The position numbers and the translations under genes were made by a program. Below are positions 11,363 through 24,300 of a stretch of 64,000 nt of DNA, one piece after another. Source of the DNA: Microvelia longipes (Eukaryota; Arthropoda; Insecta; Hemiptera; Veliidae); contig JACMZG010001870.1 in NCBI GenBank assembly GCA_018340805.1, forward strand, positions 52,202,658 to 52,266,657. The letters run 5' to 3'. Numbering within the stretch: the stretch's first letter is position 1; each line of letters starts with the position of its first letter. The notes under the pieces are model-generated. The model saw only the letters and a program-made list of their open reading frames with translations, was not told the origin of the DNA and did no database searches.

Positions 11363-13000
11363 TATTGTGTATAGTATCCAATTTATTACTTAAGCTGTAA
11401 CATATATACCCTCTCTTGTAATATATCTCTATGTTTTATTTAACCTAACTACTTTTTCTCAAGATTGCCCCCTGACAGTCATCTGCCTGATGACAGTGAG
11501 GCCTTGCCTGACTCACTGAAATTGCCTTTTTATCCAAAGAATTTGAAAATGTGACATCCCTTGGTATTATTGGTTGGAAATTTCTTTGTTTTACTCTTCC
11601 TTGTCTACTATAATAGGCATGAAGAACAAGTTCAGCCTAAAAATCCCGAAACCAAGGTTGTTCAATCGACTTGTCCATTCCAGATTGTATTTTTAAAAAT
11701 TAATTTGTTTGAAAAAGTGACATTATTTTTTACTGATAATTATGTGCTGTTAAAATATGATGCGTTTTTTACCAAGATTATGTGTAATCAGTTAATATTA
11801 TCTGTTATTTTTATACATTATGAAAGGAAAATTGTAAAAAGAATTACCCCTTCATTAATTTAAGTATATTTTTATTTTATGAGAAGTGCATGGTGTTTTT
11901 TTGTCCTTTTTACCAAATTAAGACGTGTTTGGTTGAGCCTGCAGTTAGTTTAAATGACACCTGGCAAAACTGAGTGAGGAGAGATATTCTATTGGTTTAT
12001 TCCCAGTTGACTTGAAGGTGTGATTACTAACCAGTAGGATTCCATCTCTCACTTTCTTTTTGGGTGAAACGTCAACTGATCTAAACCGAAACTTGCGTAT
12101 TAAACCAAAATGTCAGGTTTGCCTGTCACTTGTTTTAATTCATTCCAGTCTGATTATTAGTAAAAAATTGAAGAGTGTCAGCTGTTTTCCCAACTGACCG
12201 ATCAGAGACTGACTGATCAATCATATCACAAGAAAAGAAAATTATTCTGGGTTGAAGGTCTGCATTTCCTTTGGATTACATGCTTTCTTGCTCACCTAAA
12301 CTCTTGATTAGTTTTCCTGTTAATACTTCAGGGTTGGAACAGTAACATTTTCACTTGTTTGACAATATGTTGTCCCTTCCAAGGTTTGTTTTGTATAATA
12401 TTCATGTGTGTGAAACATCAATTATGTAGATAGTTATTAACACGACAAAGTGTGTCGTAAATCCAGGTAATAAGTTAATAACATTGATATTTTGCGATAT
12501 ATTACGTTATTTACAATGGTATCACTTTTTGACTTAACTACCTTAGGTTCTTACTAAAAAAAATCATGCGAAGCCTCTAAATGACTTTTAAAACACGGGA
12601 ACGATCATTTAAATTTTGTGGCTTAAAAACATTTCCCTTACCTAAACCAAAGGTGAGTGTTAGGAGAATGTTAGGAAAACGTCTTTGAATACGGGCCTTA
12701 ATGTCTTGTGGAACATTCCATTACTACATTTCGATATGTTTTGGCAAATTATATTTTTTATAATAAAGTTTAAATTTTGAGGATATTATCTCTTACCTAG
12801 TCTGTGTTTAAGAAATTACTTGTAGTGAAAGAAACTAAAGTGACCAAACTTTTTTTTTTAAATTTTCCGGTGTAAATATTTCCAAGGGACTTAGACCTCT
12901 GATGTGGGTCCTTGGTACCTATTCCGGACAGGATATTAAATAAAGTAATTAAAAAAAGATTCCAAACTATTGACAAATAAGTTTGAGTGTGTTATTACTG
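11363..13000. other. Intergenic, one repeat relic
   Basis: No convincing exon. Positions 12650-12702 (gagtgttaggagaatgttag, then tctttgaatacgggcctt) are one arm of the hairpin element seen complete at 37221-37364. Confidence 0.4.
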
Positions 13001-13009
13001 GATCAGAGG

Positions 13010-13110
13010 TTCCCAACCTGGGGTTCTCAGGCCCCCTGGGAGCCCCAATGCACTTATAGGGGGTTCAGTGGTAATGCCTACCACCGAAGCCCCAAACATA
13101 TGATTTTGAT
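13010..13110. mobile_element. hAT-type MITE terminus, relic
   Basis: Begins cagaggttcccaacctgggg, the typical left terminus of hAT/Charlie-like non-autonomous elements. No matching right end was found. Confidence 0.45.
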
Positions 13111-13584
13111 GACCCTTTTGTTTGAAGATAATAACAAGTGATACCAACCTAACACCTTTGCTATAAATAGACTAAGTTAAGACTATTTTATATTCAACAA
13201 CGTAATTGGTTATAAAAAGAAAAATATTTTACATTATTTTTTTAAAAAATAAGATTATATTTTTCCAAAAAAAAATGGCAGCATTTGTAAAAAATAACAA
13301 TAATGTACTATGCTTCTGTTTTAATGGTTTTTAATTAATAACAAATTTATCTAAATTTTGAGATCTAAAATGTAGACAAAAAAACAGAATTAATTACAAT
13401 AAGTGATAAATCAGTCAATAATAATGTTATTTTTTATATTTTTTTACAATTTAGTTATCAAGATAGAAATAGGTTGAGCTTACTCATTGATCTTTACATT
13501 ATTCAAAATTAAACGTTGGACTTTACTAAGTGGAAAGAAGTACTTGGGTAACAGTTAAGTTTTAGATGCATATGGATTAAGGGT

Positions 13585-13860
13585 TGGGTGTATTGACAAA
13601 GAAATGTCGTTTAGTTAAATATTACATTCGTCAATAAGTATTTGACAAAGGAATGTCATATTAAAAAAGTATTAGAAAAATGAATGTCGTGAGAGTTAAA
13701 TTTTACCTTTGTCAATAATTTATTTGACGAAGGAATGTTGTGTTAGTTTGATATCTTTATAAATAAGTGTCTTTGACAAAGGAATATTGTATAAGCTAAA
13801 TATCACCCTTTGTCATCAAGTCTATTTGACAATATCAACTGACTAGGATGATGCTTAGTC
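13585..13860. repeat. Diverged gacaaagga satellite
   Basis: Four to five loose units with ttgacaaaggaatgtc and its inverted form. Same core as the arrays at 4305 and 7975. Confidence 0.65.
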
Positions 13861-14203
13861 AATGCACCCACCTCACAAAGTTTTACTAATAATAATTACA
13901 TATAATTACTAACAGCGTTTTACAAATTAAGTTGGGCTTTTATTTAAAATAGAATATTGATAAATGGGCCACAATACGTCTTCTTTTTTAAAAATCATTA
14001 CCGGCAAGTGTAAGCAACACAAAATACAAATATATACTTACTTAGATTTATTCAGAGTACAGTACACTGGGATAAACAATACCAGCACTTAGAAAATCAT
14101 GGGCAAATGAGTTTTCTAGTTACTTTGTATGAGTGTTGAGTTTCAACTCGTCTCATAAACTTAAATTAATATTGATAGTAAGAATAGTTGTGAAGTTCCC
14201 AAA

Positions 14204-14443
14204 TAGGAGAAAAAAGAAAGATGTCACTCCACTAAGTATATATTTATTGACAGAGCCGACTTTCAAACTTAACAGTTCATCATCAGTGCCTACCAACAAA
14301 GTACAAAACTAAATAAATATACTTTTTTTTATAAATAATATTTATTTTGTTGGTAGGCACTGATGATGAACTGTTAAGTTTGAAAGTCGGCTCTGTCAAT
14401 AAATATATACTAAGTGGAGTGACATCTTCCTTTTTTCTCCTAA
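14204..14443. mobile_element. Foldback element A with hammerhead-like motif
   Basis: Almost perfect inverted arms of about 95 bp surround a loop of about 50 bp. Each arm contains CTGATGA, a short hairpin and GAAA: + strand 14360-14385, - strand 14286-14261. The arms end in a tgacatctt(c)-type block. The geometry matches elements B, C and D in this window. C is tied to a Penelope endonuclease frame, so I infer Penelope-type terminal repeats. Confidence 0.7.
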
Positions 14444-17034
14444 ATAAATATATGTATACTAGGAGAATACCCCTCGGAAGTCACTGATAACAAAGATGTA
14501 CTGAAGAACACACTCTGTATTACCTTATAAAATCTAAATTCATTCTATGTTTTTATAAATATTTTCTTTTAACAGTTATTCAGTAGATTAAAGTAACTTA
14601 AGAGGACTATAAAAAATTAATCCTAAAAACGTGGTCTTAAACATCTGAAAAGGGTCTCTATCGTTAGTAATTCAAACCCCTGAGTTCAAGTTCATCCATA
14701 TAGTTTTGGAAATTATTACCTAGATGTGATCATTTTGTTACCAATTTTTGTAAAATATTAAATAAGAACATTTATGATATAGACATTTTAAGACATTGCT
14801 TAAAAATTTTAAACTAATATCATAAAAATCCAGTAATTTTTTACAGAGCTATTGTTCGACATATTTCTGAATTTGTAATAAAGTCGTAAGGTTTTTTTTA
14901 ATGTGATGACGAAGTTTATGTGGAAAAACAGCTCTGTGAAAAATCACCAAACTTTTGTATAGGTATCAAATTTTCTAGGATATATTGCAGTTTTTTTTAT
15001 AACTCTATATCATAGTATGTTCCAATTTAACTTTTGGATTTTACTGAAAAAGGTAACGAAATTGCCAAAGAATCATTGGTGGATTTGAGAGGGGGTTTAC
15101 TAAGTGTAGGGACCATTTTTTATGATGCTTTTTGAAGATTTAATTTAGGTGCATCTAAAATGTTGCACCCTGTATATTGCCACTTTTATAAAAGCTTCGT
15201 GTGAAAATGACATTATTGAATCTTAGTTTTGATCTTCATTTCTAAGGAGCTAATTGTTGAAATTTAACCTAATGTCATATAACCATATAATAATTTGTTA
15301 TAAATAAATTATATAACCATATAATTATTTTTTTTTTAAATTAACTTGATTTTGTAAATGTTGGTTAATGAAAGTATCTATGATTAGTTACTGAATTTCG
15401 TCTCCAATCTGACTTTCTTATCAATACTGCTCATGCTATACAGCCTTATTATTATAAGCTCATATTAAATTCATTCTTATAAACTCAAATACATTTAGAA
15501 GTCTCTAATTTGTTTTACAAATTACATTATACCTATAAACAAAATTAAAATCACACTTAAGCTCTATCTATCTCCGAATTATTACTCTATGAATTATTTA
15601 TAAAGTTTTTTTTCCTAAATGTCACATCTTCTAACTAGATAAATTTATTCTGCAGTTTATTTAAAGTATAAGTTATGATCAAAGACTAGGACAATTTACA
15701 AAGTATAAAACAAAGAAAAAAATCAATCCTGTTGGTCAAGATTAATTCACATGCGAACCCCCTGGATTGAGAAATATATAAATAAAAAGCAATACACTGG
15801 GATTGAGCCAAATACCACTTCAACAATAAGTTTAAGATCCATTTTATGGTCTCAAGTTTTTATTTCCAGTAGATTTTATTATGTTTTACCCTTCAGCAGA
15901 AAACTCATCTAAGATTTTATTTGATTTCCCTCAACTACTCATTTCCCTTTAACAGAATTTAATTTACCAAATATAAACTAGTTAAATGTTTTGGTGGATT
16001 TATTTATATTTAATTAAATAGGCTCAATTTACTGATAACATAACCAATTTAATAAAAAACTAAAATATATCAAAAAATATACGGTGTTGTCACATTGTTT
16101 TAACTTATTTAGAAATGACAGGGGGGAATATAACAAGACTATTATATTTATGGACCTTTCTACGAGTTTTAGTGAGAAAATTTTACAAGTCATATTAGGA
16201 CTGGATAAATAATCCAGCTTTGAATTCCATATACGTTATCACCATACAAAGTGCTCTGAGCCTTTTCCTGCTTATCTTATAAAATATACTCAGAGCCTTT
16301 TCCTGCCAATCCTATAAAATATACATTGTTTTCTTAATAATACTTTAAGTAGTTTATCATACTTTAGGATAAAGCAAAAAGCATTCCAAATATTTCATAA
16401 CAATTATATACGAAGCAAGTGTTGACATATTTCAGAATTTCTAAACTTCATGGTCGGACACAATAACATTTTTCCTTGCTTATAACCTTCTTTGTAATAT
16501 TTTGTTCATATTTTACAAGGATATGTACAAACCCATTTCTCTAACTAAATTAAATTGTTTATTCATTACATCGATTTTAAAATTCATGGCATCAATTTTT
16601 TTAATTCATCAAATAAATGTTTAATCTGCATATAAAAATTTAGTTAAAAGATGTGCACTATATAAACGTAATCTATCTAAAGTTTAAAACATTATTTACT
16701 TAAAAAAGAGAACATTTTTTTCTGCTAATTTTATTTTTTATACAAAGAAATTATTTAAAATCTAATAACACATTACTTTAAAAAATAAATAATTAAGTCG
16801 AAAAAGAAATTACAAAAAAGGAAATGATAAACAATCGTTTAAATTAACAAGAGTTTAAAAAATTAAAACAATAAATTAAAACGATGATTAAATGTATCTA
16901 TTCAGTTCTTTGCTCTCGGCTCTTGCTCTACTGAAATATCCTACAACTCAATATAAGTTTGAACTAGTCATTAAAAAAAGGGGGAAATTAAAATATGAAC
17001 AGGGGTTCTGCCTGGTTCTAAAAAAGAATAGGGC
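14444..17034. other. Intergenic, nothing coding seen
   Basis: AT-rich. The only local repeat noticed is a direct duplication of about 44 bp near 16255-16325 containing gagccttttcctgc. No supported exon. Confidence 0.4.
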
Positions 17035-17098
17035 AGTGGTTCCCAACCTTTTTTATACTTGGGACCCCTAAATATTTGAACTACTTCCCGACCCCTTG

Positions 17099-17142
<44 letters not shown>

Positions 17143-17376
17143 ATATATATATATTATATATTATATTATATATATATATATATATATAATATATATATAT
17201 ATATATTATTATATTATATATAGTATATAATTAAACTCATTGTACAGTAACTGAACACACTACAAGAAAAAATATATTTGTTTTTATTCTTTGTATTAGT
17301 TTGTAAAATTGCTCCCCGGACCCCCTAAACTCATTTGGGACAAAGGGGTCCCAGGACCTCTGGTTGGAAACCACTG
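17035..17376. mobile_element. hAT-type MITE with 8-bp target duplication
   Basis: The element runs from cagtggttcccaacc to ggttggaaaccactg, which are inverted termini. The octamer gaataggg flanks it on both sides (17027-17034 and 17377-17384). An 8-bp target site duplication and this terminus are characteristic of the hAT superfamily. The interior is (TA)n with no transposase. Confidence 0.85.
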
Positions 17377-17834
17377 GAATAGGGTGATATGAAAAAGAAA
17401 TAAATAAATTTTGTTTTTTCAGGCCTTGTGTCTCATAGGGATAAACTTAAACAAAAAACACCTTATCAGGGAGAAGTGTCAACAATTATTTATTTCAATA
17501 AATAAACAGAGGATGCCGATCTCAGGCCTCTGTAGTGCCAATAAAGGTCAGTAGAAATACTGAGCCTGCAACAAAGTTCAGTATTACTACTGAGTCTACG
17601 TAGAACAAAAATATTGGTTTCTATGTAAAAGCCCAAAGAGAACACTATTCAAACGAGACCTGTTTCATTTCATGCTAGATGTGAACCAAAGCCGAAATAT
17701 TATGCCTCAAAAATTGGCAAAAAAAACTCAAAATTTGGGTGTCTCGGGAACTGAAAAGTGATTTTTGAAATGAAGGAGCTGTAGGAAACATTACTATTAG
17801 GCTTTTTTGGACTACATATGGGTAGGACCAAAAC

Positions 17835-18110
17835 AGGAAAAAATCATTTCTGGATCATTTGAAATGGATTGACCCCATACTGACCTTTGATAGCACAGAG
17901 ATCTGGGGTTTAATAGATTACGCTCTCAGTTCAAAAAGATAATGGTTAAAAAATCTATTACTTCCAACTTTACAGATAACAGTTGCCACTCCCACCTAAA
18001 GCTTTTTCTGCAAAAAGAGTATCAAGTCCCTAAACAAGCCTTTATTACAATTATAATAAGATGCCTATCTCAGACCAAGAGAAACATGCCTCTATTAAAT
18101 ATCAAAAGGA
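17835..18110 (+). mobile_element. tRNA-derived SINE relic
   Basis: Diverged copy of the SINE at 32325-32560. It shares gacctttga.., gatctggggttta and acagttgccac..ccac in the same order. The B-box is decayed. Confidence 0.4.
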
Positions 18111-18771
18111 AGATGAGCTTATGATACTATTTAATTTTGAGCTGAAACTTTAACATGTTTCAAGTGCCTCCAACGTCACATCTTCTGTAGCCAGCCTAAC
18201 AGCCTAATCTATAACTCATATTTAAACAAAACCAGGCTCAAATTTAAGCATTCAATACTTAGTTATTGCCTCATAATTAATAATTGTTATCATAATTAAA
18301 AATATGATAACAGTTAGGTTAACCAGTCAGGAAAAACTGATTTTTCCCATTTATGTCCATGTCTTGTGATTGTTACAAAAAATTGGTAAATTGGAGACAC
18401 CCCTTTAGTGATGGTTCTATCCCCTTTAGTGATGGTTACCTTGCCTTATTCCCAGGTTTTTACCAAGCTAGATTTAATCTGGTTTAAGTTTAATCAGTAT
18501 TTATAGTTTAAACAAGATTATTGTGATGTTAGGTTCACAGATTATAACATTCATTTCATTATTTAAAATTCATTCTTCCATTATTTTGAATTCATTTTAA
18601 CAGCTGTTAATTTTTATTTCATAGATAGACGGCTTTTATTGACCTTCTGTAAATTATGCAAATATTTACGTCAAAGTCAAAAGTGATGTAAATTCATTAA
18701 TAGTCAAAAATTATCAAAACTTAATTGTGTAGATGAAGGATTTTTCAGAATATCTGTTTTAAATATACGCT

Positions 18772-18776
18772 GTCAC

Positions 18777-18816
<40 letters not shown>

Positions 18817-18891
18817 TATATATAATATATATATAATATATATTATATATATTAATATATATATATATATATATATATAATTAATATATAT

Positions 18892-18937
<46 letters not shown>

Positions 18938-19016
18938 AATAATTAACGATAAAAACAGATGGATAAAGAATGACAGTTAAAACTTTGTATATTTGCAACG
19001 TTTCGTTGTATAACAC

Positions 19017-19081
<65 letters not shown>
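18772..19081. repeat. (CA)n/(TA)n microsatellite cluster
   Basis: A (CA)n tract at 18778-18812 passes into interrupted (TA)n to about 18945. A second pure (TA)n tract occupies 19019-19081. Confidence 0.9.
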
Positions 19082-19082
<1 letters not shown>

Positions 19083-19239
19083 CATTAAATTCCTTAAAGA
19101 TTTATTATTCTTTGAATCAGAAGGTTAAGAGGAATTCACTTCCATCAACCGAACAAATCAACAATCACAAATAAACTCCGAAAATATAATATGGCTAAAA
19201 ATAATGAAATATTCACACATTATAAAAATCACTCAACCA

Positions 19240-19390
19240 CATCATATTGACTCATTCTCTCTCTACCTTCTGACTTCTTGCTATGCTCGACCTCAGAATA
19301 TACAAAAGTTATACTGTGCAACAAGTCTTCAACTCACTTCTCTCGTCAGTCACCTTCCAGGAACTGACCACACGTGGCTTGATGCAGTTT
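19240..19390 (-). mobile_element. 5S-like element fragment
   Basis: Matches the distal part of the 5S-like family in inverse orientation (cctcagaatatacaa, tcagtcacc..gaactgacca). Short and diverged. Confidence 0.4.
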
Positions 19391-19534
19391 AGATTTGTAA
19401 TGATCTTAACCAAACACCATAAACAAGTAGATAATGCGTGTTTTTTTTATTTTGGTAAAAGTTTCCTTAAAACACAGAAAAATGTTTCAATATATTTGAA
19501 GTTTGAAACGCATGTATAGTCATGTATAACACAA

Positions 19535-19930
19535 ACATATGTGCTAAGTTTCATCTTATTATCAGTATTAGTTAAATTTTTATTAAATGACTAGTATATG
19601 TTTTCTTTTGAATTGTATAAACGGCCAAATAATTCAATTATGTTGAATTGGCACAAATATACCCCTTATGTAATAAATAAGTAAACTATGTTTTGTTTTT
19701 ATTCAAAGTGTATTTACTTTTATTATTTAAGTATTATTTATGTATTTATTGGATCATAAATGTTAAGGAGCATTGAGTGTGGTCAGTGCTTGGAACAACA
19801 GTAAAACAAATGTGTTTACCGACTGAGGGCGAGTCCAAAGACTTATTGTAGAATAAATTTGGTGATTTGTATTTTCTGAGGACGAGCGTAGTGAGGAAAA
19901 GATCCAAGGTACCCCCTACCCAATTTTTTT
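19535..19930 (+). mobile_element. 5S-like element, copy 4
   Basis: Carries ggatcataaatgttaaggag, cattgagtgtggtcagtgct and the end block gaggaaaagatccaagg. The C-box portion of the 5S-like segment is deleted or decayed compared with 2769-2815. Confidence 0.55.
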
Positions 19931-20923
19931 TAAATATTTGAACTTTTTTGGGCTAAAAAAAGACCTCCAGGGCGTGCGTACGTCTGGTCACTTCTAGACA
20001 ACTACTTCAATCGCTCGATTTTGTTAGTGAAAAATGTTGATTAAATTGTGTTTAGTGATTAATATCTTCCACTGTCATCGTAAATCGATTTTCTAGAGTT
20101 TGCGCTGTTCCAACTTTCCTACTTTCTTGAAAGATTACTCCCCCCCCCCCCACTATTATATGTTTTCTTATAATCATGAATATTTATATATTTTCAATTT
20201 ATTATTATTAAGTTTATTATTTAGTGTCTTGCTGTTTGCATGGGACATTTGCAATTTAATATACATAAAGATGAATAACGTAGACATAAACAATTAATTA
20301 AAATGTTTCATCTAATAAAAAAATTAGTTAACATATACAACTATAACATTGCCACTTTAACAACATAGAGCAAGTATTTAGATTAGCAAATTGTTAAAAT
20401 GAATATTTATATTTATACGTGATGATTTCAAGAGACACTTTGTTGCTAAATATCAGTCCTGAAGTTCTTAAGTATATAAATTACAGTTCGACACAGTTTC
20501 TAATTGATAGAGACTTTTCTTGTTATTTTGATTGAACACTATATTTAATACTAAAACCAATATATTCACAATAGTAGTTCTCGGGGGAGTTATTATATGT
20601 TTTGACACAACATCTAGGATGAATTCAAAGCTCGCGATGTTCGTAAAAATATCTTTATGAGCAGGGCAGAATAATCAGTGGTAATAGGATGATTTGTAAG
20701 GTATACTTGGTGAATCAAGGATATTCCATGGTAGGTAATAGTCAAGATTTGAGGCGAGAGCAAACTAGCACAGGTTGGCCAAAGAGAACTCATGTGACCT
20801 TTCCATCTAAGCAATGATGCCATCTAACAGGCTGATGTGATATTACCCGCATAGTAATGGGATTGACTGCATTACCATCTGAGTCACTCCATGAGAGGAT
20901 ATTAATAACAAAATTGACTACGT
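19931..20923. other. Downstream flank of the methyltransferase gene
   Basis: AT-rich, with no exon seen. It probably includes the 3' untranslated region of the minus-strand gene that ends at 20924. Its limits cannot be set. Confidence 0.3.
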
Positions 20924-21361
20924 TTAAGGCAGAGGACCTTCGAGGTAGAACTGCACAGAGAAGCAATAGAACATCGCTGGCGTCTGCCGCCTATCATCTT
21001 GTGATGGTGTGTCCCGTTTGCTCTTTTTATGTTTGTTTTTGCGATGAGTCGGCGTTATATCTAATCCGTCCACTCGACAGACCTCGTAGTGTCTATTGAA
21101 CGAATCTAAACTACTCCCCGATTCGATAACTTCGTCCAATATGGGACTCCTTTTCATCCTCAAGGTCAACCTCAACCCACCCTTACTAGGTGTGGAATTG
21201 GTGCTTTCAATCCTATCGCATATACTCTCGGAATCAGTTTTAGTATCCGTTTCCGTGACAATGGAAGTGGACTGACTATCGGATGTGGATTGATTATCAC
21301 TGGTAGACTGACCTAATTCCACTGTGGATTGAATTGTACTAATATTCTTCCTACTAAGCTG
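20924..21361 (-). CDS. KMT5B: Probable last exon of the KMT5 gene
   Basis: Follows the acceptor gtttaataattacag and is open for 145 codons to TAA. An N-terminal stretch rich in Ser, Thr and Gln ([16 protein letters not shown]) is followed by [20 protein letters not shown], then [10 protein letters not shown] and a basic [10 protein letters not shown] tail. The LTLRMKR-type block looks like a conserved short motif of the long C-terminal tail of SUV4-20 proteins. That comparison is from memory and unchecked. Strand and order agree with the upstream exons, but the linking exons are not recoverable, so assignment to this gene is an inference. A conserved exon of another minus-strand gene is the alternative. 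Confidence 0.6.
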   Translation of the reverse strand, partial: QLSRKNISTIQSTVELGQSTSDNQSTSDSQSTSIVTETDTKTDSESICDRIESTNSTPSKGGLRLTLRMKRSPILDEVIESGSSLDSFNRHYEVCRVDGLDITPTHRKNKHKKSKRDTPSQDDRRQTPAMFYCFSVQFYLEGPLP

Positions 21362-24300
21362 TAATTATTAAACAACAAGATGTCATTTGATGATATTCGA
21401 GTACTATAGGTTCCAAAGTATTGTGAAAAGCTAGGCGATATTTCCTATTCTGACACATTACTTAAACTATCAAGTTACAGTCTCAAATAACCGAACACTG
21501 ATTTCCTCTCTATCGTGTCTCCATACGGTAACCTATACAAAACAATTGAACCTATCACTCTTACTACCCTCGTCCACTCTTTATTCTTATAAACACCCTT
21601 ACCAACATCCCTTAACCTGCAACTTTTCCTTTGCCAATATACTATAAACCACAGACAACTAACACATTTCCTTCATTGAACCCGTTCCGGTCGATCACAG
21701 CCGGCCGATAATCCTTGCTATCTATTGAGACCCGTCTTCAAAAAAATAGATCGTTGAAAACTGGCGCACAACCTTGAGCAAATTGCATTAACAATTTCCG
21801 CAATCATATTAGCCTTAGTTTAAAGAATACGCCTGATGCGTGTATTGAGCTAACCTATTGAACAAGGACAGAATAGCTAACGTTGAGCTCCAAAAGACTC
21901 TCGCTGTGTTCCATATAAGATGATTCACGATCTGTAGCTAAGTCTAGTTCACTGCTTATTGTTGTGGTTCTTGAGCCTTAGTATGATATGCGGAATTTGA
22001 TCGGCAAGAACATGTCCCTACTCATTGTCTGAATCCCAATTTCCCGGAAGGCAATTTTGATGTTTTCATCTATACTGTCATGGTTCTTCTCTTTTGCAAA
22101 ATGCTCCCGGTTCCTCTCTCTAGACACAAAACATATAAAATTTCTCTAGCACCTTATCCCCTTAACAAGTCTCTGTAAACCGCATATGTAAAATGAGAGT
22201 AAGTGAATAAAAGAAATAAAATATCAATAGATAATATAAAATGACTAAAAAAAACAAAATGTGCGACACACTAAATTACGCCCTATACTTATCAACCGTA
22301 GTATCTAACTAGGGAAAATTTTAAACTCTAGAACAAGCCATCTTGGAATTCCAATCCTCCCTCTTTGTAGTCTCCAGAGTAGAAAGGTAGGTATGACTAA
22401 GGGGACCCACCCGCAAACTCAAAACAAATATTTCCCTACAAAATTTTTTGACATACACATATATTTAAACAAATAATAAAAACATTCATTCTCAGAGTAT
22501 GTAAAAGGCTTCTTGCGGGCTTATCTTCATAGAGAGCAAAGCATATAATAAGACTCAGGGCATCTCAGGGCAAGATCTATATGTCATACAAATAAAAGTG
22601 TCCTTAGCATTACTTTCAATACACTTTAGAAATGATGAGCATGGAATTGGGTCCCTTATGATCACTGACTATAAACGTGATTTAATATAGAGAATAGTAA
22701 ACCAGCTAATAATGTTACATACAACATTTTTTTATTTCATGGAGCAAATAGGACAAGTCAAATCAAACTACAAAGCCTACGCTCAGGGACACGAGTCTCC
22801 AGAGCTTTCCCCGGGTACAGTCGAACTGGTAGTGGATGGTATACGTAACGCTAACTTAGTTACTTAGTTTTAAAAAACAATTGAATTCATTAATATTAAA
22901 GGGGTCAGGATATTTTGAAACAAAAAGAAAAAGATATGGGGAATATATGTGGAATATAATGCACAGATATAATGAGAATCAAAAAAGATTTATATAAAAA
23001 GAATACATTGGTCTACATTATGGCCATATTAACCCTTCATCATTTCCACTAACTATCCTCAATTAAACGAATTAAGAATGGTAAGATAATAAAATACTAA
23101 CATATGGGTATCCAATAATCACGTCTAGAGAAGAAAATTTCATATACCTTTTATTGGGTTGCGCGAAGGAAATCAGACATTTATAAATTTGCCCTTATAT
23201 ACTGGAAAAATTTGCCTCCTACCATTCATAAGGTTTCCTTCACACTACAAACCGTGGTTAGTAGCAGAACAGATAGTCTGACTATTATAGGTGCTAATAC
23301 TTCCAAGGTGAGTCCCTAATATACTCTTGAACGGCTGGGAGTACACATTGCTATCTTAATTATTAAATGGGATAAAAGGACCCTCCATACTCAGCTTCAT
23401 TTAAAGTAACAGCCTTGTATTTGATAGATCATAAATCTCCTCGCCGAGTCCTATAATCTTGCGCCACCCTATTATAAATGATGACCTACTGCAAAGCCCC
23501 GAAACGCCTTTCTACAAGTTACCCGCAATAGATTATTTAATTTATTTAAGCTTGTTTCAATCAAACTAATGTAGCCAGACCTCTTATGTAAAATTTAGTT
23601 TGTTTGATTTTGCGGGTGGGTCCGTTATCATCCTGGTAACTCACGTGATACCCCTTAATATCCAGTTAATAGATAAGACAGACAGTAGACTGCTTCACCA
23701 TTAGTGATTTTAAACGGCACCCGGATGTTAGGAAAGAAATAAAAAGGCTAGGATATCAGTTTCAAAAAAGAGCCTCGGCCCGGCAACAATGCAATGAATA
23801 CTTATGTTCCTTCAATTTATGTGAAGTCGCCGGTGATTGAAAGGTCAGAGGTTAAGAATTCTCTAGCATGATCCACATCATAAGATTTATCTTCACCGTG
23901 TTGCATATATACATATATAATTGATCACCAAGCTTGTTGTTTCCTTGGGATATCATAAAACTAAAATCATAAAAATGAGTAATCGTCAAGTCAAAAGGAG
24001 AAGAGTTATGGCCTCTTAAAGAGCCATTAACCTGTAATAAAGATTTTATGGCGTAGAGACTCAGGAGTACTCCAAATGGTAAAGCCTGAATTATGGCAGG
24101 CTCATATTATGGTTAAGGTTCAGTTGAAACCCGCACTGACCTAAGCATTAGGATCGCCCAGGATCTCTGATGACCTGGGAGATGTCCAATACATAAACAC
24201 AGGGCGAGAGGTGCTGAGCCAGCTCTCTAATTGTTCTTAAGAATTAATAATTAAGAAGGGTTTGAGTCTCCTACATACAAAGTACAAGGTCCTGAGTCCC

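Noticed and set aside
11561..11863. 100-codon hydrophobic open frame
   Set aside because: Composition is that of translated T-rich DNA. No signal, motif or exon borders.
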